Below, in pieces: positions 21,052 to 31,283 of a stretch of 64,000 nt of DNA. Positions within the stretch are counted from its first letter, which is position 1, and each line of letters opens with the position of its first letter. The stretch is from Caenorhabditis remanei (lineage: Eukaryota; Nematoda; Chromadorea; Rhabditida; Rhabditidae): assembly GCF_010183535.1 (NCBI RefSeq), contig NC_071331.1, positions 22,754,001 to 22,818,000 of the forward strand, given 5' to 3'. The notes under the pieces were generated by a model that searched no databases, was not told the origin of the DNA, and was given only the letters and a program-made list of their open reading frames with translations. Position numbers and translations under genes: made by a program.

Positions 21052-24000
21052 GTTTTTTTTTAAATTAAATTAAATTTATTGACTAAAAAAATAATCAGTA
21101 CTATACACTAGAGACCTGATCAAGCCCCTCACGAGGCGACAGACCAGGTAGGGGTGGGGGGAACAAATAAAAAATTGAGAATCATAATGGCAAGATAGGA
21201 TTGGGGGAAGGATTATAAAACCGAACTGTGAAAGTGGTGGTGGAAGAATTTCGAGAAGGATAAATTAAATTAAAGTGACAGACCGTTAAAATGGGAGAGG
21301 CGGGTGAGTGAGCAATATAATACATGGGGGTGGGAGAGAGAGAGATCAAACTTATAATCGATTAATGGATTGAACAAGAAGGCAGATAAATTTACCGGGG
21401 GGGAGAAATTCAGGGCAATTAGATGTGATGGAATTCCAGATGGGGACAGTGGAAGAGAAGAAATCATTTACTTGTGGTCTAATACAAATGAGGGTCATGG
21501 GTCGTCGGTTAGAGTTAGACAGTCTGACATAAGAGTGGATTTCAGGAAAGAAAGTGGCGCCGCAAATTATTTTATAGAGGAGCATTAACTGAGATTTAAG
21601 ACGACGGTGACGGAGGGAGTATAAATCAAGAATCTCGAGACGATTTAGATAGGAAGTATAGCGAATGTTACATCTCTGAAGAACTTTCCTGGTGAAAGAT
21701 CGGAGAGGTTTTTCTAGTTTATGAGAGAGAATGCTAGAGGGAGAAGGAGAGTAGACAGCTGAGCAATATTCAAGAACTGGAAGGACGTAGGTGTTGAATA
21801 AGTGCTTGTAGAGAGGAAGGGATCGAGATCGGAATGACTTGAGTAGTTGGCTGCAGCGAAGGATAGCTAATGAGGAAGTTTTGGCGATATGGCTATCAAA
21901 TTTCAAATGAGAGTCTGTTAATAATCCTAAGTCCCGTACTACTGCGGATTCGGTGATGGGGATGGAGTCTATATGGTAATGATGACCCGGGTTTTTGGCA
22001 CCGAGCCTAAGGAGAGTAGTTTTCGTGTGAGCCAGAGGGAGAGAGTTGGCAGAGGCCCATTCGGAAACAATGTCAATACCGGATTGTAAAAGTATCGGGT
22101 CATGAGAATACAGCTTGATATCATCCGCAAAAGCGGCAAAGTGTATGCTAGAAGGGAGAGAAAGGAGGAGATCGTTTATGAAGATTAAAAAAAGGAGAGG
22201 GCCGGCTACTGTACCTTGGGGAACTCCAGAGGGTATGGGGGAGATTATACTATCGATGGATCCGTTAACCATGACGGAGAAAGTACGATCCTTCAGAAAG
22301 GATTGGAACCAGGAAACGTATTGTAGGGGGACACCAAAATCTCTAAGTTTTTGGAGCAAGAGGGTGTGGTTTACTTGGTCAAATGCTTTCCGAAAATCGA
22401 AAAAGACTACGTCAACAGTCTGGTGGTCTTTGAGAATCCTTTTGTAGTTGGACGTAGAGTAAACAAGAGAGCTGGGGCAAGAGCGACGGGGAAGGAACCC
22501 ATGCTGGTGAACGCTGAACTGGTGGCCTACGTCCAATCTAATTTGACGACAGATTATTCTTTCGAAAAGGCGCGCGAATGGATCTGTTAAACTTATGGGA
22601 CGGTAATTTTGAGGCGAGGAGGGATTACCTTTCTTGAAGACGGGTATAATAGTGGCGTGTAACCAGGCTTTGGGAACAGTAGAGGTTTTAAAAGACTCAG
22701 AGAAAATTATAGAGAGAGGGAGGGCAAGGGTAGTGGCGCATTGTTTGATAACGTAGTAGTTGGCTAAATGAACTGAGAAACCACATTTGGGAGGAATCTT
22801 GGAGATAGCTTGCTCTATAACCCAAGGAGGAAAAAGGTCCATGAGTGGAAGTGTATGGGGGGAAGATGAGGGCTTTGTGGTCGAGTAGGATGGGGAGGAG
22901 GGGCCAGTGGAATTATAGTTTGATAGAAATTCAGTCGAGAAAATGGAAGCTTTTGCGGAATCCGAAGTAATCAATTCATTGCCTACGGAAAGATGTGGGA
23001 TTGCAGACCTGCACTTTACCCGTGAGTTAATTAAGGTACGAGATGACCTACTGTGGAGGGAGGCGAGGATATAGTTTTCGCGGCGGTGTAATTTTATTTT
23101 CATACTATGTTGGATATTCTTGATTCGCGCTTTGAATTTTTGAATTAGAGCAGGGGGAGGAGAGGATAGCTTAAGAGCTTTAGAATATGAGGCGCGAACC
23201 CGTTTGAGCTGCCTAGAGAGGTTAGAGGGACCACGGGTTTTGACAGGAGACATGCAGGGGGTGTGGGAGGAAATTAGATTGGAAAGTAATGAGATAAATG
23301 TATCGTATTTGTCAGATGCTGATGGGAGGGTGCTGAGTAGAAGATCCCAATCAGTAGAGGCAAGTGAGGAGTTAAGGGCTTTGAAATCGCATTTACGGTA
23401 GTCAAGGCGATTGCGACAAGTGGGTAAAGGTCTGGATGTATTAGAGTTTGTAATGGGGGGCCCGAATACACAATGCACACTGAGATGATCTGAATTGAGA
23501 AGAGGTGGACTGCTTTCTAATTTATAGATGGGAAAATCGTTGGATGTGATAATGAGGTCAAGAATGTTCGAAGAAGTAGTGCCAATTCTGGTGGGGAAGT
23601 TGGTGAGCTGAGCATAGCCACGGGAATCTAGAAAGCTTTGGAACTTGTGAGGGGCATGAGATTTTTGAGACCAGACTATTTCGGGAAAATTGAAATCCCC
23701 GATTAGGAAGCAAGATTTGAGAGGGAGGAAAGTATTCAGGTGATTAAAGAGGGCTTCAGACTCAGGGATGCGTGAGTCGGGTGGTCTATAAACAAGGCAT
23801 ATAGTAAATGGGGCGAAGTTAGAAGAAGAAGCAGCGGCTGGGGCAATCTTGCAGGAAAGAATTTCAGACTTGTGGAGAGGATAGTGGACTGCTGAATTAA
23901 TTTCAATTGGAGAGACGGTGATACTGCTTTTGGATAAAATTGCGACTCCGCCTCCTCGAGACTTATGATGTAGGGAAGGATCGCGGTCACACCTAACGAT

Positions 24001-24340
24001 ATTTATATCAGGAAAGGTGAACAGAGCAGATGATACTGTTTGATCAAGGAAGGTTTCGGTTAATGCTAGGAGGAGATGGTTGGATGATCGGAAGAAGTCG
24101 ATGATAAGGCAAATTTTAGACAAGGAAGCGACACCGCGAACATTGGAAAGTAGAACATCTAGGCTTATGTCAGACTGTCTGGATTGGATGATTGGGGAAG
24201 ATGGAGTCAGATAAGAGTGAGAAGGAGAGATGGCAGAAGAAAATGAAGGAACTAACTTGTGAGAAGAGAGAAGGGAAGAAGGAGGATACCAGGCATCTAG
24301 ATAAAAGGGCGAGGGTTACGGTTCAGCTTGTAGTCGATAT
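21052..24340 (-). mobile_element. Nearly complete non-LTR retrotransposon (CR1/Jockey-like)
   Basis: Minus-strand LINE with one long ORF (endonuclease plus reverse transcriptase). Its 3' end at about 21052-21085 reads AATAAATTTAATTTAATTTA followed by an A run, i.e. a short TTTAA tail. The 3' UTR is about 270 bp. At the 5' side the coding frame continues upstream of 24123 and becomes unclear near 24290; no separate ORF1 is seen, so it is probably 5'-truncated. Target duplications were not found. Confidence 0.85.
21352..24180 (-). CDS. LINE endonuclease-reverse transcriptase
   Basis: More than 920 codons without a stop. The N-terminal part is an APE-type endonuclease: LSNVRG and LTETFLDQ near the start, GGGVAIL, YRPPDS, LIGDFNFPEI and NSDHLSVHC in order. 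The reverse transcriptase follows: IIPVFKKGNPSSPQNYRPIS, QHGFLPRRSC, VVFFDFRKAFDQVNH, IPSGVPQGTVAGPLLFLIFI and FAAFADDIKLY with the FADD catalytic pair. A C-terminal part has SHIAKTSSLAILRCSQLLKS and YVLPVLEYCS. The initiator is uncertain because the frame runs on upstream past 24123 (DVLLSNVRGVASLS). With no breaks seen, this copy is young and may have been active lately. It copies RNA into DNA at a nicked target. Confidence 0.88.
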   Translation of the reverse strand, partial: RQSDISLDVLLSNVRGVASLSKICLIIDFFRSSNHLLLALTETFLDQTVSSALFTFPDINIVRCDRDPSLHHKSRGGGVAILSKSSITVSPIEINSAVHYPLHKSEILSCKIAPAAASSSNFAPFTICLVYRPPDSRIPESEALFNHLNTFLPLKSCFLIGDFNFPEIVWSQKSHAPHKFQSFLDSRGYAQLTNFPTRIGTTSSNILDLIITSNDFPIYKLESSPPLLNSDHLSVHCVFGPPITNSNTSRPLPTCRNRLDYRKCDFKALNSSLASTDWDLLLSTLPSASDKYDTFISLLSNLISSHTPCMSPVKTRGPSNLSRQLKRVRASYSKALKLSSPPPALIQKFKARIKNIQHSMKIKLHRRENYILASLHSRSSRTLINSRVKCRSAIPHLSVGNELITSDSAKASIFSTEFLSNYNSTGPSSPSYSTTKPSSSPHTLPLMDLFPPWVIEQAISKIPPKCGFSVHLANYYVIKQCATTLALPLSIIFSESFKTSTVPKAWLHATIIPVFKKGNPSSPQNYRPISLTDPFARLFERIICRQIRLDVGHQFSVHQHGFLPRRSCPSSLVYSTSNYKRILKDHQTVDVVFFDFRKAFDQVNHTLLLQKLRDFGVPLQYVSWFQSFLKDRTFSVMVNGSIDSIISPIPSGVPQGTVAGPLLFLIFINDLLLSLPSSIHFAAFADDIKLYSHDPILLQSGIDIVSEWASANSLPLAHTKTTLLRLGAKNPGHHYHIDSIPITESAVVRDLGLLTDSHLKFDSHIAKTSSLAILRCSQLLKSFRSRSLPLYKHLFNTYVLPVLEYCSAVYSPSPSSILSHKLEKPLRSFTRKVLQRCNIRYTSYLNRLEILDLYSLRHRRLKSQLMLLYKIICGATFFPEIHSYVRLSNSNRRPMTLICIRPQVNDFFSSTVPIWNSITSNCPEFLPPGKFICLLVQSINRL

Positions 24341-24435
24341 CCACCATGATATACTTGGAAGACTTTTCCTTCAGATTGTTAGACTTTTCCTTCAGATTGT
24401 TAGACTTTTCCTTCAGATTGTTTCCTTCAGATTTG
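24341..24435 (+). repeat. 21-bp tandem repeat at the LINE 5' side
   Basis: Three head-to-tail units of CTTTTCCTTCAGATTGTTAGA (plus a partial fourth) at about 24362-24430. It lies just beyond the recognisable LINE coding sequence and could be a 5' UTR repeat of the element or old flanking DNA. Confidence 0.7.
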
Positions 24436-24572
24436 TTATAGTTACCCTCCAAAGATTGATAACTTACCTTTTCCACTGACCGATTGTTACAGTACCTCTC
24501 ACTTCTTTAGGTGGTTTGGGTTCACCAAACCTCCTCAACTACTACGTTCATTTTCATTGCATACGTTGCTAA

Positions 24573-24909
24573 CTAGGGAAGGTCACCGAGTCTGTGTGGA
24601 GCTATGGGCCGTGACCTATATCATTGGAAAGCTCAGAAAACGCTGATTCCAAATATATATTCAGTTTTTGCCCTCGAGACCTGGTATTCGAGAAAAACGA
24701 GGTCAAAGTTTGGACCGCTGACTAGTCATTACCTCACCGACGTGATAAAAATATCGGCAGCGTGGTGTAGGCGGTAGTGAAGCAGTGTAGCATGAGGAAG
24801 GGAGTCTGGGGCAAAAACTGAATATATATTTGGAATCAGCGTTTTTTCAGCTTTCCAATGGTATAGGTCACGACCTATAACTCCACACTGACTCGAGGGC
24901 CTTCCCTAG
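24573..24909. mobile_element. Palindromic MITE, CTAGGGAA ends, TAA duplication
   Basis: Ends CTAGGGAAGG and CCTTCCCTAG, with TAA on both sides (24570-24572 and 24910-24912). Arms of roughly 130 bp pair over phrases such as TGATTCCAAATATATATTCAG and the reverse. The unpaired centre (about 24710-24810) has no gene. Two further elements with the same ends lie at 55.9 and 63.5 kb, each with a different TNA triplet. Confidence 0.88.
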
Positions 24910-24912
24910 TAA

Positions 24913-25144
24913 GTGGACGACTAATATGAATATTTATCGATTCTGCACACAGATGAGATAATCCGAAGTTTCAGTGTCTTCTTTTAGTGCACACAGGTTG
25001 CCTTCTGGCAAAAACTGTTTTTTGGCCAACCGAAGAGACCAACGACCCTTGCAGGGCCCCGCCACTAACAGAGAGTCTATTGATTTTCTTAGTATTCACT
25101 GTCCGTTCACTCATTCTCCCATTCTCGATCACTCCTCTTTACAG
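24913..25144 (+). promoter_or_regulatory. F-box 5' block (shortened)
   Basis: Contains GGTTGCCTTCTGGCAAAAAC, CACTAACAGAGAGTC, ATTCACTGTCCGTTCACTC and ends CTTTACAG directly before the ATG at 25145. The GTGCACATATTGATT segment is reduced to TTGATTTTC. Confidence 0.5.
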
Positions 25145-26222
25145 ATGACAGCAATTCCGATTCTCAAACTCCCTATCATCGTTTTGATGAAAATTCTCAA
25201 AACAATCGATATTGAGACAGTGTAAGTTAAGATTCCCTTCCATATCCAATCCTATTCTTCCATATTTTACAGATTCCCCATCTCATTATGCTCTCGTAAA
25301 ATGTATCACCTCGTTAAGAATTTTCAAAATCAATCAGTCACTCTCAAAATTAACAATTACGGCGAGTATTCGAGTGTAGCGGTAGTGACACCGGAAGGTA
25401 ACTGCCATCAAGTTGAAGTCTCAGAGGGAACGTATAGAAATCTTGAATCTGAGAATATCAACGGTCACCTGGTACCTATTGATCGTTCTAGAAAACATGG
25501 CGGCTGGGAAACATATTGGAAGGATAGAGTAAAAGGACTACACTCAGTAATGGAGTATCTATCGGATCTTTTTGGAATCAAGAAAGTGACTACAGTTACA
25601 GTAACCCCTGGTACATTGAAGTTGCTGGATATTATTAAGGAAAGACAAGGGAATGACTATGAACTCATTATAAATCATTATTTGAGTACGAAAAAATCTC
25701 GTTTCATTTTGGAAAATCATTCTGCAAAAGTATTAAGAATCATTGGATTATCTCACAACTTTCCCATCGGAAAATACCTAAAATCAGTCGACTCACTAAT
25801 TGTTCACTCAAAATTATCGATTACTCTTGATGATCTACTTAACATGAACTGTGTGGAGCTAGTTTTACCATATAATGAGTTCACTGAGTCAGAAATCAAA
25901 CGGATCCTCCAACACTGGGCTGTCAATGGGTTCAGACGACTTAAATATCTAAGTCTACGTGTTTCAGACTTTGATTTGGAAGACGTACTTGGAGAGTTGA
26001 ACCATACTGTAATGACAGAAAGGAGAGAGTATAAGTAAGTTTGAAATGTATTTTAGAGAAAAACAAGCATTTATGATTTTCAGGTCGATTATTGAAAATG
26101 TCACTTTTAGTGACCATCTCATCACCCGGAATGATGATGTGGTTGCTTCTTTTCGATATGACCAACAATACGGAAGAGTTAAATTTGGTGTCTGGCCGGA
26201 TTCGGAGGGAAATAAATACTAA
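25145..26222 (+). CDS. F-box/FBA_2 protein, LFGIKKV subgroup
   Basis: Exons 25145-25221, 25273-26034 and 26084-26222 (77+762+139 nt), 325 codons plus stop. F-box MTAIPILKLPIIVLMKILKT plus FPISLCSRKMYHLVKNF; FBA_2 with TYWKDRVKGLHSVMEYL, LFGIKKVTTV, KERQGNDYELIINH, ITLDDLLNMNC and RILQHWAVNGFRRLKYL. The tail is GVWPDSEGNKY. It differs from its relatives by a longer list of changes in the second half of FBA_2. No AATAAA is visible within 60 bp of the stop, where repeats begin. Probable SCF adaptor. Confidence 0.88.
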
Positions 26223-27043
26223 TAATTGTTCTTTATCTCAAAACAATCGCGTCGGTACCCCTTGAAACTATTAAATTCATCATCCTGAGCTCTAGAGCTT
26301 CAAAATGAGCCCCATATTGACTATAATCGGAGAACATCGGTTTTTCGATCATGCGATGCGGTCGCGTCGCGGGTCCCATAGCTTCTTTTTTTTGAAAAAT
26401 CGAGTTCCAGCACCACAAACACTTCAGATTCGTGTTTTTGATATCGGGAGCTTTAAAATGATCCCCATCACGCCTATATCCCGTTAGATTTGAAAATCGC
26501 ATGAAAACCGCTACGCGACCGCGTCGCGTGGTCGAAAAAACTGAAAAATCAAAGTTGTTCGAATATAGGCAATATGGGGCTCATTTTGAAACTCTAGAGC
26601 TCAGGATGATGAATTCGGCAATTTCAAGGGGTACGGACGCGATTGTTTTGACAAAAGGAATTTTATGGTTAAAAAAATTTATCACGTAAAACAAGTTTTC
26701 CCAATTTTTCCGCTTGAGGTTTTTATCTAAAACCAGTATCAAAATCACATTCCTGAGCTCTAAACCTTTAAAATAAACCCCATCACGCCTATATTCCGTT
26801 AGATTTGAAAATCGCGTGAAAACCGGTACGCGACCGCGTCGCGTGGTCGAAAAAACTGAAAAATCAAAGTTGTCCGAATATAGGCATTATGGGGCTCATT
26901 TTGAAGCTCTAGAGCTCAGGATAGTGGATTTAATAGTTTCCAGGGGTATATGAGCGGGAGTTTAGAAATTTTTTTCCAAAATGTTAAAGCCATAAAATTT
27001 ATTGTCATAACGGGCAAATAAAATGGTATCAAAAATACATAAA
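26223..27043. repeat. Cluster of P2 palindromes
   Basis: At least three P2 arms or copies lie between 26265 and 26960: ATGAGCCCCATATTGACTAT, CCATCACGCCTATATCCCG, ATATAGGCAATATGGGGCTC, and again ATAGGCATTATGGGGCTCAT. Centres have ACGCGACCGCGTCGCGTGGT. The phrase ACCCCTTGAAACTATTAAATTC next to the arms recurs at other copies. 26961-27043 is the collagen 3' UTR, with AATAAA (minus strand) at 26998-27003. Confidence 0.8.
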
Positions 27044-29325
27044 TTATCGTCGTGTTCCATCCTCGAAGAACACTCCCCCATCGATCGCACAATACTTCGG
27101 ACAGATTCCCTTCTCTCCCTTGTTTCCAGCAGGTCCCGCTGGTCCAGGCGCTCCAGGTTTTCCATCGGCTCCAGGGGTTCCCGGATTTCCAGGCGGTCCT
27201 TTTGGTCCAGGTGTTCCCGGTCCTCCAGGTGATCCCGGTTGTCCATCAGGTCCCGGTGCGCCCGGTGGTCCAGGCGGTCCAGCTGATCCAGGCTCTCCAG
27301 GAATAAGCGGCTCACTTGGTGCGTCGTCTCCAGGTCTTCCGGGCTCTCCGGGTGCTCCTGGTGCTCCAGGTGGTCCGGGCGGTCCTTTTGGTCCAGGCTC
27401 TCCGGGTGGTGCCTCACCTCCCGGTGCTCCTGGAGCACCATTACTCCCAGCATCTCCTGGAGGTCCTGGGGGCCCTGGCGGACCCGCTGGACCGTCTGGA
27501 CACGGTTTGCAAGGTGGTGGCGTGATGGGTTCGCATGGTTGGACCGGTGGCTTACCGGGGTTACCTGGTAGACCGGGGGCTCCAGGTTTCCCGGGTTTTC
27601 CCGGATTTCCTGGTGCACCTGCGGGACCGGCTGGGCCTGGGAGACAACATGCTTCACAATTCCCGCCACCACCGCCGCCGTGGACTGCGGCGTCCGCGTA
27701 CGCCTGACGGGCGGTACGGTTTTGGATTGGTTCCAGAGCGGTTTTTAGAGTGCGAACTTCGGACCAGATGTCCTTGGCGGAGCCCTGGAAAAATGAAAAA
27801 TATGAGATTTTTTGAAAATTCCGCGTCTATACCCCTTGAAACTAACAAATTCGTCATCCCGAAACGGAGAGCTTTCAGAAGAGCCCCATATTGCCTATAT
27901 TCGCGCAATTTTGATTTTTCGACCACGCGTCGCGGTCGCGTAGCGGTTTTCACGCGATTTTCAAATCGAACGGAATATAGGCGTGATGGGGCTCATTTTA
28001 AAGCACTCAACGTGAGAAACACAAATCTGAAGAGTTCCTGGTGATAAAACTAGATTTTTCAAAAAAAAAATTGTGAGTAGGAATAATTTTGTCAAGTAAA
28101 AAAAATAAAAATTCCAGAAAATTTTTTTACCGATTTTCCAAAAAAAATTACTTACCCGACAATAGACTATCTCATTCTGCATCGTCCGTTTTACATGGTG
28201 CACGTAGTTGTAGACCATTGGGAGGGTTACGCAGACCTGAAAATTAAAAATTTTTGAAAAAAATTGTAAACATTTTTGTTTTAAATTTTTTCTGAATTTT
28301 TCAGAAACTAATTCCTGATTCAGATTCAGCACGTTGAGAGCTTTCAGAAAAGTACCCACAATCCCTGGTTCTGATCATTTTGGGTCTCGACACGATTTAC
28401 GGAGGGTTACTGTAGTTTTCGCGTCGGGACCCAAAGTCGTCAGAACCAAGGCGTGTGGGTACTTTTCTGAAAGCTCTTGGCCCATTGAATTCTAAAATCA
28501 CAGAAAAAAATAAGAAAAATCTGAGTTTCAGCGAGAAAGCTAGCAAAAAACTGGCAAAATTTGAAAGTTTTTGCTCCGAGAGCAAAATTTTCTTGATTTT
28601 CTTATCAAATCTGTGCTCGGCTCGTCGAGAGCTTTCAGAAAAGTACCCACAAGCCTAGTTTCCGCGCAATCCGGGTCCCACCAGGAAAACTACCGTACCC
28701 CCGGGGTACTGTAGTTTTCGCGTCGGGACCCAAAGTCGTCAGAACCAAGGCGTGTGGGTACTTTTCTGAAAGCTTTTCGCTCACTGAACATGATTATCAC
28801 AGAGAAATGAGAAAAATGAAGGTGTCCGCCAGGAAAATAGCAAAAAACTAAAAATTCAAAATGTTTTGCTTCCAGACCGAAATTTTCTGATTTATCTTTT
28901 CATATATGTCTTCAGCTTGCTGAGAGCTTTTAGAAAAGTACCCACAAGCCTAGTTTCCAAGCAATCCGGGTCCCACCACGAAAACTACCGTACCCCATGG
29001 GGTACTGTAGTTTTCGTGGTGGGACCCAAAGATGTCAGAACCAAGGCGTGTGGGTACTTTTCTGAAAGCTCTCGACGAGCTGAATTCGAATATCACATTG
29101 AATTCGCGGAGAACTTTTTTCCGACGAAATTCTGAAGAAAAACCGAAACATACCGAAATCACAGCAACAACTGAGAAGGCGACAGCGGAATAAGCCACAA
29201 ATCGGTAGGCTTTCATCTGGAACAATTTTATAGTTAATAAAATAAATAATGAATAGGAAAATAAGATTCCAAAAAAAACCAAAAAAATTTTGACCTACCC
29301 GGTTTTTGATCTCCTGGATCTCCAT
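27044..29325 (-). CDS. col-34: Cuticle collagen
   Basis: Exons 29325-29299, 29216-29154, 28236-28156 and 27784-27044 (27+63+81+741 nt), 303 codons plus stop, a usual length for worm cuticle collagens. The N-terminus has a membrane-signal segment ([20 protein letters not shown]) followed by the conserved [19 protein letters not shown]. Exon 4 opens with [10 protein letters not shown], a cysteine pair region ([11 protein letters not shown]), then interrupted Gly-X-Y blocks including [13 protein letters not shown], and ends with [16 protein letters not shown] and two closing cysteines. A dibasic RTAR cleavage site stands before the triple helix. It is secreted and cross-linked into the cuticle. 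The symbol rests on remembered position next to ama-1 in C. elegans, not on sequence comparison. Introns carry P1 and P2 repeats. Confidence 0.85.
27825..28155. repeat. P2 palindrome in collagen intron 3
   Basis: Arms GAGCCCCATATTGCCTATAT (about 27880) and ATAGGCGTGATGGGGCTCAT (about 27978) around GACCACGCGTCGCGGTCGCG. The rest of the intron is A/T-rich. Confidence 0.8.
28320..29095. repeat. Three P1 palindromes in collagen intron 2
   Basis: Copies at about 28335-28485, 28628-28778 and 28917-29075. Each reads AGCTTTCAGAAAAGTACCCA to GTGGGTACTTTTCTGAAAGC around GTACTGTAGTTTTCGYGKYGGGACCC. They make up most of the 917-bp intron. Two centres carry CTACCGTACCCC mirrored by GGGGTACTGTAG. Confidence 0.85.
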
Positions 29326-29369
29326 GACGACACGGTTTTTTGGAGTTTCTCAGAATTCCTTAGCTTTTG

Positions 29370-29382
29370 AATGTCTTAAATA
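29370..29382 (-). promoter_or_regulatory. Possible TATA box of the collagen gene
   Basis: On the minus strand CCTATTTAAGACATTC lies about 50 bp before the collagen ATG, the short spacing seen in worm cuticle collagen genes. No other core element is clear. Confidence 0.4.
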
Positions 29383-31283
29383 GGATTTCGAAGCCTACAG
29401 TACCCCTCCCCCTAGGGGAGGAGACGCAGACAAAAAAACAAAAAAAACTGGTTGACTCCTCTCCGGGCGGGGAGGAGGAGAAGCAATTAGCACTTCGGAA
29501 GAGAGAATTAGAAGACGTTAAGTGTCTTCTCTTCAGATGAAATAAACAGATTCAATGAAGGGGGGAGGTCTGCTTGTTTTTCGTCACTCACTTATTGTCC
29601 CTCCTTATATGCGTATAATTAACTTCAACACGTCTTTAATTGGGAAACAGAGAAAAAGACCGTGGAGAAGCGGTTTTGAAGTAGACAGGAACGGTCTGGG
29701 CAAAAAAACATTTTCGAAAAAAAAAGTTTCGAATTTTTTTTTTCAAAAAATTTCCCCCAAACTCCATTTCTCTAAACTACCGCGTTTATACCGCTTGAAA
29801 CTGTCATATTCATTATCCCGAGCTCAAGAGCTTTGAAATGAGCCCCATATTGCCTATATTTGAGCAACTTTGATTTTTCGACCACGCGACGCGGTCGCGT
29901 CGCGTGCGCTGCAGCGAAAATTGAAGTTGATGGATTATAGGAGATATGGGGCTCATTTTGAAGCTCTGGAGCTCAAGGGTGCGATTTTGATATTGGTTTT
30001 GTGTGAAAAACTTAATTGAAAATTTTTTGGGGGAAACTTTTTTACGCTATAAAAAATTCCTACTCCTAAATTTTTGATTGAGAAATCGAGTTCTAGCACC
30101 AGGAACTATTTAGATTCGTGTTCCTGACGTCGGGAGCTTTGAAATGAGCCCCATCACGCCTATATTTGGTTCGATTTGAAAATCGTGTGAAAACCGCTAC
30201 GCGACCGCGACGCGCTATGAAAAAAAAATCAAAGTTGCCCGAGTATATCCGATATGGGGCTCATTATGAAGCTGTAGAGCTCAGGATCACGAATATGATA
30301 CTTTCGAATCGATAAATTGAGATCTGAAAGTTTTAGCTCGAAATTTTTTTCAGATTTTTCCAAAAATCCTCCCAAAATCTCATTTTGTGTAATACTGACC
30401 ACTATTACACTAAAACTGACTGGTTATCTGCGCCCTTTTATACTAATTATGCTGTTTGTCATGGTCACTCTGATAAGAGAGACAACTGGTTCTTTTTTTT
30501 TTGGAATCGCCTTGATTACTGTAGCATTTCGCGGCGGGACCCAAAAATTTCTAATTTTCTCCACAGATTCGAATTCAGGAGAACGAGAGCTTTCAGAAAA
30601 GTACCCACAAGCCTATACTCCGAGGAAATTGGGTCCCACCACGAAAACTACAGTAATCCAAATTTTGGGGGTACTGTAGTTTTCGTGGTGGGACCCAAGT
30701 TGATCGAAATATAGGGTTGGTGGTTCTTTTCTGAAAGCTCTCAACGAGCTGAATTCAAATCCGTGGAGAAAAATTAGAAATTTGGGTCTCACAACGAAAA
30801 TCGTCCCTCACTTCTAAGGAAAACAATCGAAACCAAAACCGGTGACCAATCAATTCTCAAGATCTCTTATCCTACCAGTTTTCGGTGTCTATATGGCCTT
30901 CTTATCGGCCGAATGACATCTGTTTTGCGTCATCTCATCCTAATAATATAACAACAAAAACAACTATTATGTAATAAGGGGATCGCTGGGGTGACTTAGG
31001 CGCGTTTACAATTAATGAAAACTGCTGTATCTCATGTACAATGCAGTTTATTGATTCGAATGAAGTTGAATTATATAAAACAGACGACGGTGTGGTGTCA
31101 CACTGGAAAAAAAGCTGAAATTTTCAGACAAATTTCAGCACGAAAAAATTCGAAAAAAGACGGGAAGGAAATGGATAAAAACAGAGAGAGAAAATGAATA
31201 TAATAGAAGTTAGAAAATAGAGAAAAAATAATAAATAATTAATTTTTTTGGGGAGGAATTTCAGACAATTTTCAGACTGAAAT
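29383..31283. repeat. Intergenic repeats between ama-1 and the collagen gene
   Basis: 29396-29480 is a C/T- and G/A-rich inverted stretch (CCTCCCCCTAGGGGAGGAG). P2 palindromes sit at about 29815-29985 and 30130-30290; a P1 palindrome at about 30588-30750. 30760-31045 shows no gene or repeat that I recognise. 31046-31283 is probably ama-1 3' UTR; AATAAA on the minus strand is at about 31047-31052. No independent coding gene is supported. Confidence 0.65.

Noticed and set aside
24192..24479. Plus-strand Lys/Glu-rich frame beside the LINE
   Set aside because: It overlaps the antisense of the LINE 5' region and the 21-bp tandem repeat; no splice or start support.
2460..26222. A toxin-antidote element in the F-box cluster
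   Set aside because: Selfish elements in Caenorhabditis can include F-box genes, but nothing here pairs a second unrelated gene consistently with an F-box gene, and no genetic data are available.
27120..27707. Plus-strand Gly/Pro-rich frame in the collagen exon
   Set aside because: It is the antisense of Gly-X-Y codons (GGN-CCN reads as collagen-like on both strands). The minus strand has the signal segment, introns and correct stop.
27654..27953. Frames starting [13 protein letters not shown] in several places
   Set aside because: They recur at 5.4, 26.5 and 27.9 kb because they lie in P2 palindromes, so they are repeat shadows, not a protein family.
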